Source of the DNA: CANQDT01 sp051878935
GTDB taxonomy: Bacteria > Bacillota > Clostridia > Lachnospirales > Lachnospiraceae
Assembly: GCA_051878935.1 (NCBI GenBank)
Contig: JBJELB010000097.1
Span: forward strand, 1 to 5,568
Reading direction: 5' to 3'
Length of the DNA stretch: 5,568 nt
The position numbers and the translations under genes were made by a program. The notes beneath the pieces are model-generated. The model did not search any database and had not been told where the DNA came from. It saw nothing but the letters and a program-made list of their open reading frames with translations. This document shows, piece by piece, positions 1-5,494 of this stretch (positions are counted from its first letter, which is position 1; each line of letters opens with the position of its first letter).

Positions 1-659
1 CCCCACACAACCGTAACATTGTCTGTCACATCTATATCATCCGGGTTAATGTCAATATCATAAGCTTCATCCGGCTCACAGCTCCTGACACAACATTCCT
101 CCAGCATCAGTTTGTCCATTGGTCTTGATACAAAATCAATTTCTGCCCAAGAATAATCTATTGTAATAATCTCTCCCAGACTTACTCCTGATGCTTTTGA
201 AAGAACATCTGCCTTTGCTTTTGCGTCTGTTACCGCATTTGCCAACAACTCGTTTTTGCACTTCTCCGGCTCCGCTACCGTATATTCTATGCGAAACTCC
301 GGTCTTACTGGAGAATGTCCAAGTTTATATAATACCTTACCCAGCCTCTTATTATCAGCAGGAAATTCAATCTTCATTCGATGCACACATTTATATCCTT
401 CAAATCTTCTTTTCCAGCTTTTGTCCTTTGCCTGATAACTCTCATACTCAGCACTTACATTAAAGTTCAAGGTCTTAATATCTTCCCGTTCAAATCCTAA
501 GTCTGAAAACATTTGCTTCAGATATTCTGTCATATGAGTGGATTCTTCCAATGCCGCATCATACTCTTCCTTCATACCTTCCATCGTCATAACCAGTCTG
601 ACCGTATCCGGCTTAACTGACAAATTTCCTTTACCTGTTACTCTGATTGTTCGTTCCAT
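1..659 (-). CDS. SIMPL (DUF541) domain protein, 3' end beyond window
   Basis: The frame opens with ATG at 659-657 and stays open for 219 codons to the left edge, so the stop lies outside the window. The N-terminus (MERTIRVTGKGNLSVKPDTV) is the typical first strand pair of SIMPL/DUF541 proteins. Around residues 130-165 comes the conserved stretch with AVTDAKAKADVLSKASG followed by SLGEI. The visible end (DVTDNVTVVW) resembles the final beta strand of the family, so probably only a few residues are missing. I see no signal peptide or membrane segment, so it is likely cytoplasmic, whereas many SIMPL proteins are exported. AGGAGG at 672-667 lies 7 nt before the ATG and overlaps the stop of the ADP-ribosylglycohydrolase gene, which implies translational coupling. 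The family has no settled biochemical activity, and I assign none. The family call is firm; the role is unknown. Confidence 0.85.
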   Translation of the reverse strand, partial: MERTIRVTGKGNLSVKPDTVRLVMTMEGMKEEYDAALEESTHMTEYLKQMFSDLGFEREDIKTLNFNVSAEYESYQAKDKSWKRRFEGYKCVHRMKIEFPADNKRLGKVLYKLGHSPVRPEFRIEYTVAEPEKCKNELLANAVTDAKAKADVLSKASGVSLGEIITIDYSWAEIDFVSRPMDKLMLEECCVRSCEPDEAYDIDINPDDIDVTDNVTVVW

Positions 660-666
660 AGCAGTT

Positions 667-672
667 CCTCCT
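667..672 (-). promoter_or_regulatory. RBS of SIMPL gene overlapping upstream stop
   Basis: A perfect AGGAGG on the minus strand lies 7 nt upstream of the ATG at 659. It overlaps the TAG stop (673-671) of the preceding ADP-ribosylglycohydrolase gene. This supports the chosen start and suggests the two proteins are translated in a coupled way from one mRNA. Confidence 0.8.
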
Positions 673-1972
673 AATCTTCTTGCCAATTTTCTGTAAATTC
701 CTTTAATATAAAACCTAAAAGCTCCTTCGTTAATCTCACATATTTTCCAAATGGATTCATAACCAATCCCTGTACCTTTTCACTTTTGTATGCAATCTCC
801 ATCATGTCATATAAAGGAATTGACATGATGACATTTCCACACTGTTTGCGCCTTGATTCCTCTTCCCCTGTGAAAAAATAAAACCATTCTTCATCCTTTC
901 CTTCTGTCACGGTATCCATGTGTAGTCTGACATCGTGATCCAGCGTAAGGGTATCTCCTTCCTTGAGATGATACACATCCAAATCAGAAAACATGTCTAC
1001 TCCCACCGTTACAAAAGGCACCAATACATGACCTTTACTTTTCATTCTTGAACAAAGCATTGTCAGCAAAAACAGAAAGCTATCCTTGTCATCTTTCGCA
1101 TACATCTGATGTATAGCTGTCTCAATGGCAGCATTTCCGGATAAATCTTCATATTCATCTGAGTGATAAACTCTCCTGCCAATAGTTTCATCAAATAACT
1201 GCATCACATGTAAGATATCCTCACTTACCAGGTTTCTGCATTCTGCCCGTAAAATCGCTGACATATCATAAAATGCTTCTGCGATACTTCCTGTTATGGC
1301 TGCGAGGGTATCCGTGTCACCGCCAAGTGAGACTGCATTTCTTACTGCATCCTCGAAATTTTCAGACTCCAGAAACGCAATGATTGCTTCCGGAACCGTT
1401 TGCTGGCAACTTTCCACATGATGATAAGTCGGTCTTATTTCATCCAATGTACGATTTAAATCATATCCAAACTCTTTGACTACATACTCTCTGATACCAT
1501 CCTTATTCATCCCATGCCTTGCCAAAAAGATACAGCATGCCGTAGCCTCTGCTCCTTTGATACCTTCCGGATGGTTATGTGTTACTTCCGCTGTGTAAGC
1601 TGCCACCTCCCTGGTTCTCTCTAAAGTAGGATAAAGCCAGCCAACCGCAGACACCCGCATTGCAGAACCATTTCCGTAACTGTTATATGGCTTCGGGCTT
1701 CGAGCTGAGAGCCAATAGCGAAATCTTCCGCCATATCCGGCATGAGGATATCGCTTTCCCCAGTCCTGCATATTTGCTATCACAGCCTCCTCAATTTCTT
1801 CCTTTGTAGCATCCGGACCTACAGCAATTAAAGCCTCTGCGATTGCAGCTGTCATTACAGAATCATCCGTAAACTGACAACCTTTTGTAAACAGTTCAAA
1901 ATCCTTTGTCTTAGCTCCTCTATCAAACTCAAATGGACTTCCAATAATATCACCTAATATTGCTCCGTACAT
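671..1972 (-). CDS. ADP-ribosylglycohydrolase (DraG/ARH family) with C-terminal SseB-like domain
   Basis: The predicted role is cytoplasmic, Mg-dependent hydrolysis of an ADP-ribosyl bond, removing ADP-ribose from a protein, nucleic acid or small molecule; the substrate cannot be told. Counting from the longest possible start (2005), the N-terminal ~275 residues carry the family signatures. These are GAILGDIIGSPFEF (14-27, with the ligand-loop Glu at 26), TDDS (46-49), GNGSAMR (111-117), THNHPEGIKGAEA (142-154) and LGGDTDT (227-233). The TDDS and GGDTDT acids are the known metal ligands of the family, so the enzyme looks intact. Residues ~291-436 are an extra domain resembling the SseB N-terminal domain (LVP..., EEWFYFFTGEEE, SIPLYDMMEIA, GLVMNPFG). 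I prefer ATG at 1972 (433 aa) to ATG at 2005: it has AGGAGG close upstream and starts MYGAILGD as family members do. It is first in its own transcription unit, followed by the SIMPL gene. Confidence 0.92.
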   Translation of the reverse strand: MYGAILGDIIGSPFEFDRGAKTKDFELFTKGCQFTDDSVMTAAIAEALIAVGPDATKEEIEEAVIANMQDWGKRYPHAGYGGRFRYWLSARSPKPYNSYGNGSAMRVSAVGWLYPTLERTREVAAYTAEVTHNHPEGIKGAEATACCIFLARHGMNKDGIREYVVKEFGYDLNRTLDEIRPTYHHVESCQQTVPEAIIAFLESENFEDAVRNAVSLGGDTDTLAAITGSIAEAFYDMSAILRAECRNLVSEDILHVMQLFDETIGRRVYHSDEYEDLSGNAAIETAIHQMYAKDDKDSFLFLLTMLCSRMKSKGHVLVPFVTVGVDMFSDLDVYHLKEGDTLTLDHDVRLHMDTVTEGKDEEWFYFFTGEEESRRKQCGNVIMSIPLYDMMEIAYKSEKVQGLVMNPFGKYVRLTKELLGFILKEFTENWQED

Positions 1973-1976
1973 AACT

Positions 1977-1982
1977 CCTCCT
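1977..1982 (-). promoter_or_regulatory. RBS deciding the start of the ADP-ribosylglycohydrolase
   Basis: AGGAGG (part of AGGAGGAG) on the minus strand ends 4 nt before the ATG at 1972. The upstream in-frame ATG at 2005 has only a poor purine stretch (AAAGAAAAAG) before it and would add 11 residues not usual for the family. The internal ATG is therefore the likely start. The short spacing is acceptable because the GGAG of the second repeat can also pair. Confidence 0.7.
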
Positions 1983-2031
1983 ATCCCCGGTCTGTTCCGG
2001 TTCATTGCATCTTTTTCTTTATTACAATTAC

Positions 2032-2037
2032 ATTATA
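2032..2037 (-). promoter_or_regulatory. Candidate sigma-A -10 box for the glycohydrolase/SIMPL unit
   Basis: A perfect TATAAT on the minus strand lies in an AT-rich gap just downstream of the terminator of the previous operon. A start site near 2025 would give a leader of about 50 nt to the ATG at 1972. I find no good TTGACA-like -35 at 16-18 nt spacing (ACCAAA sits there), so the promoter may be weak or activator-dependent. It is inferred from position and the -10 match only. Confidence 0.45.
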
Positions 2038-2058
2038 TATTTGTACCTTATTTATTTG

Positions 2059-2075
2059 GTCGCTGAACGGGCGAC
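2059..2075. repeat. Short GC-rich inverted repeat upstream of the -10 box
   Basis: GTCGC and GCGAC are perfect 5-bp arms separated by 7 bp, standing out as GC-rich in an AT-rich gap. The repeat lies about 22 bp upstream of the TATAAT box, where a -35 element or an activator/repressor site would be. It could be an operator, but 5-bp arms can also arise by chance. Confidence 0.3.
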
Positions 2076-2085
2076 ACTTTCATGT

Positions 2086-2119
2086 AAAAGAAAAACGCCA
2101 GTATATAAAATACTGACGC
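2086..2119 (-). terminator. Intrinsic terminator after the HsdR_N-like gene
   Basis: On the minus strand a 9-bp stem (CGTCAGTAT paired with ATACTGGCG, one G-T wobble) closes a 5-nt TTTAT loop. It is followed directly by TTTTTCTTTT (2095-2086). The stem starts 19 nt past the TAG stop at 2140-2138. This is a textbook Rho-independent terminator and sets the boundary between the macro-domain/nuclease operon and the glycohydrolase/SIMPL unit. Confidence 0.88.
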
Positions 2120-2137
2120 ATTTAATCTTCCAACAAT

Positions 2138-3346
2138 CTATTTTTCTTTTTTCTTCCGTCTCCGGACTTCTTCCCTCAAAAGTGCATACTCAATGAAACT
2201 GTATATCAGTTCAGAAACATCTTTATCATCAAGGTACAATAATTTATTTATATCTATTGTTCCTAATTCTATTCCTGCTGAACCAACCCGGATTCCATCG
2301 CCATGTTGTGAAACCATAGCAACAATCTCATCACTTTTCATACTGCTTATCTGACCATTATGTAAAAAAACAGCTTTACCATCCGGCAACAGTTTAACAA
2401 ATCTGTCAACATTATACTGAAGCGAATTATGGCTGGTCTTAAATCTGTCTATGGCTACTGTCATAGAGGTGTAACTGCCTCGCTTTTCACCTCGGAACCC
2501 TGCATCTGTACCAAATATAGAAAGTGATACAATCTGTGTTTCACCAAATCTATCATTTACCAAGAATGCTCTATACACACCATTATAGTGTCCGCCTCCG
2601 GCATTTCCATAATCCATATATCTCTGTCCAAGGTCTTCAAGAAGTTCAAAATTCTTGCGTTTCACCATTGGTAGTAGCTTATGCCCTGTATCAAGTAATG
2701 CCTGATACAGATTTACTGCAAGTGACCTAAGTGCTCCAGGTGTGTCTTCTCCAAAGATCCAGTTCCCCGAGTCATTATAATCCCAAATCAATTCCTGATT
2801 TTGTAATTCTTCCAATGTAAACCGGATTTCCTTTTCTTCTTTGTATTCCGGTAATGTATATTCTTTATGTATCATCTGCCCGTATGTAAGTATCTTATCC
2901 AAGAAAACATATTGATCTGTATCTTCGTCATACGCAGCAATTCTTAAATCAATACCATTTGTAACAACTATATATTTTGCACCTATCGTATCAGAATATC
3001 TGATAGCCTGTTCAGACACATTATCTGTGAGAAACACCTTCTCATTCTTACATTCAATCACGGTAACAGGATAGAGACACTGTTCGTCTTCATCATACAT
3101 ATGAATGACAATATCCGCTCTGCCGGAAGTTCCTTCCACATAGTAAGACATCGGTACTTCCAATAAAATCATATCTTTAGGAACTCCATATTGATGTTCA
3201 AATAAGGCTGCCACCTTTTGTCTGATGGTTTCCTCCGGAGTGACTTCTATGAGTTTCTTCCGATAAGTGTCATAATAACAGTCTTTACCTTCCCGTTTAT
3301 AAATCGCAGGTAATTCGACATTCTTTAGTAAGTCTTCAATTACCAA
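2138..3346 (-). CDS. HsdR N-terminal type (PD-(D/E)xK) domain protein without helicase
   Basis: Residue numbers count from the GTG at 3355. Residues ~38-145 match the type I restriction HsdR N-terminal nuclease-like domain. PEETIRQKVAALF (40-52, acidic residue of motif I) is followed by GRADIVI (78-84, Asp81), VIECKN (99-104, Glu101 and Lys103) and EQAIRY (115-120, Gln116), so a PD-(D/E)xK active site appears complete. The ~250 residues after that carry no helicase motifs, which separates it from true HsdR (about 1000 aa). They include the glycine-rich AGGGHYNGVYRAFLVNDRF (252-270) and a basic C-terminus (RRRKKKEK); I do not recognise that part. TTG at 3346 (402 aa) is the preferred start because AAAGGAG lies 8 nt upstream, while the GTG at 3355 overlaps that site. 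It is the last gene before the terminator, 29 bp after the macro-HTH gene. A role as a DNA or RNA nuclease is inferred from the fold only. Confidence 0.85.
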   Translation of the reverse strand: MVIEDLLKNVELPAIYKREGKDCYYDTYRKKLIEVTPEETIRQKVAALFEHQYGVPKDMILLEVPMSYYVEGTSGRADIVIHMYDEDEQCLYPVTVIECKNEKVFLTDNVSEQAIRYSDTIGAKYIVVTNGIDLRIAAYDEDTDQYVFLDKILTYGQMIHKEYTLPEYKEEKEIRFTLEELQNQELIWDYNDSGNWIFGEDTPGALRSLAVNLYQALLDTGHKLLPMVKRKNFELLEDLGQRYMDYGNAGGGHYNGVYRAFLVNDRFGETQIVSLSIFGTDAGFRGEKRGSYTSMTVAIDRFKTSHNSLQYNVDRFVKLLPDGKAVFLHNGQISSMKSDEIVAMVSQHGDGIRVGSAGIELGTIDINKLLYLDDKDVSELIYSFIEYALLREEVRRRKKKEK

Positions 3347-3354
3347 TCCCTGCA

Positions 3355-3361
3355 CTCCTTT
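3355..3361 (-). promoter_or_regulatory. RBS pointing to a TTG start
   Basis: AAAGGAG on the minus strand has 8 nt between it and an in-frame TTG at 3346-3344. The GTG at 3355-3353 begins with the last G of this motif, so it is an implausible start, and an in-frame TGA lies four codons upstream. The TTG is therefore the most likely initiation codon. Confidence 0.6.
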
Positions 3362-3375
3362 CTGTCAGCATAGAA

Positions 3376-4437
3376 TTACACTCCAAGTATCTCATTGGTG
3401 TATTGAAACAGCACCAAATTAAGCTGATAAATATCATACTGCTTATCAATTATTGCCTTCTGTACAATCAAATCAACCTTACTGCTTGGACTAAACGCCC
3501 AGTCCGCCCTAGCCAGCAAATCCTTTGCCTGTTCCAAATCTAATTCCAGAGCAATACAAAGAGCCATCACCGTCTTTTTCTTAGGATGATACTTTTCATC
3601 ACACTGTATCTTTGAAAAATGCTTTCTATCCAGATTCGCCCGTTTCCAGACATCCTTATTGTCCATTCCTGACTCGCCTATCAGTTCAAACAGCTTATCA
3701 TGGAAAGACATTCCTACATTTTCCAACTCCTCTTCCAGAGACATCGCTTTCTGTGGCATTGGAACAGACATAAGCAGTTCCGGCTCTCTCTCTTCTGCCT
3801 CCGTATAGCGGCTACATTCTTCATAGACTTCCGAATCGTATGTTATATCAGATTCTATTCTACTACGCCTGAATGGTCGCCTCGAATATTCGGTTCTACG
3901 CTTTTGTCTGATATAATTTGCATCAATAAATGAATCAATTTCTCCAACAAGCTTTCCGGAAAGCTGAAAAGATTTCTTGTCAAAGACTACCAGAATAATC
4001 TGCATTTCATTTTCCAAAAGAAACTCGCTGAAAACAGATACAGCTATTTGCAATGCCTTGTCTTTTGGAAAACCATATACTCCTGTTGATATCAAAGGAA
4101 ATGCAATGCTCTCACATTTTAACTCCACTGCTTTCTGTAAGGACTTCCTGTAGCAACTCTCCAGAATATCAAATTCATGATGAACACCATTCTCCCATAC
4201 AGGACCAACTGTATGTATGATGTACTTCGAATTCAAGTTATATGCTCCGGTAACTGCAATTTCTCCCCTTACAATCTTTCCAATCTTTGTTCTCTCTGCA
4301 AGAAGCTGTTCCTTGCCGGCAGCCTCATAAATAGCAAGGTCTGTACCACTGCCACATATTGGATTTGGATTTGCTGTATTTACAATGGCATCCGCTGTAA
4401 CCTTTGTTATGTCATTGCGTACTATCTTAAATGGCAT
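3376..4437 (-). CDS. Macro domain fused to C-terminal helix-turn-helix-like domain
   Basis: Residues 1-165 form a macro domain that should bind ADP-ribose and may hydrolyse an ADP-ribosyl ester or glycosidic bond. The motifs are RNDI (7-10), IVNTANPN (18-25), CGSGTDLAIYEAAG (28-41), HTVGPVW (75-81) and LISTGVYGFP (115-124). The catalytic-type pair Asn23 and Asp33 keeps the 10-residue spacing of YmdB, but CGSGTDLA replaces the usual GGGGVDGA, marking a different subfamily from the neighbouring macro protein. Residues ~177-193 are very basic (RQKRRTEYSRRPFRRSR), followed by an acidic linker to ~240. Residues ~243-315 read as a five-helix Xre-like domain (SFHDKLFELI, KDVWKRANLDRKHFSKI, KKKTVMALCIALELD, LEQAKDLLARA), with a helical tail to 353. 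The ATG has AGGAGG 6 nt upstream, overlapping the stop of the DUF4365-like gene. The C-terminus could bind DNA or a partner protein; I cannot tell which. Confidence 0.88.
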   Translation of the reverse strand: MPFKIVRNDITKVTADAIVNTANPNPICGSGTDLAIYEAAGKEQLLAERTKIGKIVRGEIAVTGAYNLNSKYIIHTVGPVWENGVHHEFDILESCYRKSLQKAVELKCESIAFPLISTGVYGFPKDKALQIAVSVFSEFLLENEMQIILVVFDKKSFQLSGKLVGEIDSFIDANYIRQKRRTEYSRRPFRRSRIESDITYDSEVYEECSRYTEAEEREPELLMSVPMPQKAMSLEEELENVGMSFHDKLFELIGESGMDNKDVWKRANLDRKHFSKIQCDEKYHPKKKTVMALCIALELDLEQAKDLLARADWAFSPSSKVDLIVQKAIIDKQYDIYQLNLVLFQYTNEILGV

Positions 4438-4443
4438 CCGGCA

Positions 4444-4449
4444 CCTCCT
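4444..4449 (-). promoter_or_regulatory. RBS of macro-HTH gene overlapping upstream stop
   Basis: AGGAGG within AAGGAGGTG on the minus strand lies 6 nt before the ATG at 4437. It overlaps the TAA stop (4451-4449) of the DUF4365-like gene. This indicates translational coupling of the two genes. Confidence 0.8.
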
Positions 4450-4907
4450 TATTGCTCAAGATACTTTTCAGCACGGTATTTCTCTAATAAAGGCAAATTC
4501 TTAATAGCACAACTAATTCCCCATTCCGGTTTATTGGATTGCCCCGGCTTATCATATTTTCTATATAGCAAAGCTTCGTTCAGATTCTGCCATGCTGTTG
4601 CAGGTATTACATACACATCCGGCAAACGACCATCCACAAACTTCAGGAAACATACAATTCTTTTACTATCGTTGCAATCCATTAGCTTTTCTGGAATAAA
4701 TGCATAATTCCCTTTTCGCAGGCTCTTTACCTGTATCTCATAGAAAATATCCGTTTTCACATCTCTTGCCACAAAATCAACGCCATGGTCATCTACTTCC
4801 GATGTATATACGTCATATCCATACGAAGTAAACTCCATTTTTGCATAATACTCCGCATACCGTCCTATCTGCATGGGACTTAATTCTGACCATTTCATTT
4901 TTGGCAT
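4449..4907 (-). CDS. DUF4365-like small protein with nuclease-type (PD-(D/E)xK) residues
   Basis: This is a cytoplasmic protein of 152 aa with no signal or membrane segment. Counting from the GTG at 4916, the conserved block is QIGRYAEYYAK (16-26, Glu22), DDHGVDFVARD (42-52, Asp47) and IFYEIQVKSLR (57-67, Gln62 and Lys64). This is the E...D...(E/Q)xK pattern of Mrr/resolvase-like nucleases and is typical of DUF4365-type domains. Residues ~85-110 (RIVCFLKFVDGRLPDVYVIPA) fit the later strands of that fold. Gln62 replaces the common Glu of ExK, a variant tolerated in several such families, so activity is possible but unproven. ATG at 4907 is preferred, since TTGGAG lies 10 nt upstream; GTG at 4916 would be only 1 nt from it. 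It sits between the two macro genes (17 bp after one, 11 bp before the other). A nuclease acting with an ADP-ribose sensor is inference. Confidence 0.78.
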   Translation of the reverse strand: MPKMKWSELSPMQIGRYAEYYAKMEFTSYGYDVYTSEVDDHGVDFVARDVKTDIFYEIQVKSLRKGNYAFIPEKLMDCNDSKRIVCFLKFVDGRLPDVYVIPATAWQNLNEALLYRKYDKPGQSNKPEWGISCAIKNLPLLEKYRAEKYLEQ

Positions 4908-4917
4908 ATCAATCACA

Positions 4918-4923
4918 CTCCAA
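4918..4923 (-). promoter_or_regulatory. RBS for the DUF4365-like gene
   Basis: TTGGAG on the minus strand lies in the short gap after the YmdB-like gene. It is 10 nt from ATG 4907 but only 1 nt from GTG 4916, which favours the ATG. The spacing is on the long side, so the start is moderately supported. Confidence 0.5.
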
Positions 4924-4924
4924 T

Positions 4925-5446
4925 CTATGAATACAGCTTATCCACTTCTTTTTCATACACTGATTCTGTCACAGAATCAAATAAAACCCATTCTACAAGG
5001 TCAAAGCTGTTCTCATTATTCTCCAAAAATCGGCTGACCGTCTTGACCGCAATTTTTGCTGCAAGTTCTACCGGGAAACTATATCCTCCGGTTGAAATAG
5101 AAGGAAATGCGATACTTCTTATCTCATGCTCAAGTGCCACCTGCATAGAATGAAAATAACAGCTTGCCAAAAGTTCCTCTTCCTTACTTCTGCCACCATT
5201 CCAAATCGGACCCACCGTATGTATCACATAATCACATGGCAGATTATAAGCCTTTGTAATCTTAGCCTGACCTGTCTCGCAACCATGAAGAGTCCTACAC
5301 TCTGCCAGAAGTTCCGGTCCTGCTGCCCTGTGAATGGCACCATCAACTCCACCGCCTCCTAAAAGAGAGTTGTTGGCAGCGTTAACGATTGCCTTAACAT
5401 CTGTAATTTTTGTAATATCACCTTTTACCGTTTTGATTAAATACAT
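4925..5446 (-). CDS. YmdB-like macro-domain ADP-ribose hydrolase/deacetylase
   Basis: A stand-alone macro domain of 173 aa, close to the ~177 aa of E. coli YmdB. Numbered from the ATG at 5446, it shows KGDITKI (8-14), IVNAANNSLLGGGGVDGAIH (20-39), HTVGPIW (76-82) and SISTGGYSFP (116-125). Asn25 and Asp35 fall at the same numbers as the catalytic residues of YmdB, which supports both activity and this start. Enzymes of this MacroD type remove O-acetyl groups from O-acetyl-ADP-ribose and hydrolyse ADP-ribosyl-Glu/Asp esters; the true substrate here is unknown. The start at 5446 has AGGTGG 4 nt upstream; an earlier ATG at 5476 with a weak AGGA would add 10 residues. It is the first complete gene of the operon, followed 17 bp later by the DUF4365-like gene. 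YmdB also modulates RNase III in E. coli, but nothing here indicates that. Confidence 0.93.
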   Translation of the reverse strand: MYLIKTVKGDITKITDVKAIVNAANNSLLGGGGVDGAIHRAAGPELLAECRTLHGCETGQAKITKAYNLPCDYVIHTVGPIWNGGRSKEEELLASCYFHSMQVALEHEIRSIAFPSISTGGYSFPVELAAKIAVKTVSRFLENNENSFDLVEWVLFDSVTESVYEKEVDKLYS

Positions 5447-5450
5447 ATTA

Positions 5451-5456
5451 CCACCT
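5451..5456 (-). promoter_or_regulatory. RBS deciding the start of the YmdB-like gene
   Basis: AGGTGG on the minus strand lies 4 nt before the ATG at 5446. Together with the YmdB-matching residue numbering, it favours this ATG over the upstream in-frame ATG at 5476. Confidence 0.55.
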
Positions 5457-5494
5457 GCTTGAATTTTCTTTATCATCTATTCCTATCATTTAGC

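Noticed and set aside
191..463. Plus-strand 90-codon open frame
   Set aside because: It lies fully within the SIMPL gene on the opposite strand, has no RBS and low-complexity Leu/Pro/His content.
2005..2196. Plus-strand 63-codon open frame over the intergenic region
   Set aside because: It crosses the terminator and the end of the HsdR_N-like gene in antisense and has no convincing start signal or protein features.
2138..3346. Complete type I restriction-modification system
   Set aside because: Only an HsdR N-terminal domain is present; no helicase motor, methyltransferase or specificity gene is in the window.
3368..3370. ATG upstream of the HsdR_N-like gene as its start
   Set aside because: It is in another frame and meets a stop after 11 codons.
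4177..4707. Plus-strand 176-codon open frame
   Set aside because: It spans the junction of two well-supported minus-strand genes, has no family features and is rich in Cys/Ile/Tyr as expected of an antisense shadow.
3376..5446. DarTG toxin-antitoxin pair
   Set aside because: Macro proteins are present, but no DarT-like ADP-ribosyltransferase is encoded here and the macro subfamilies and partners differ from DarG's usual context.
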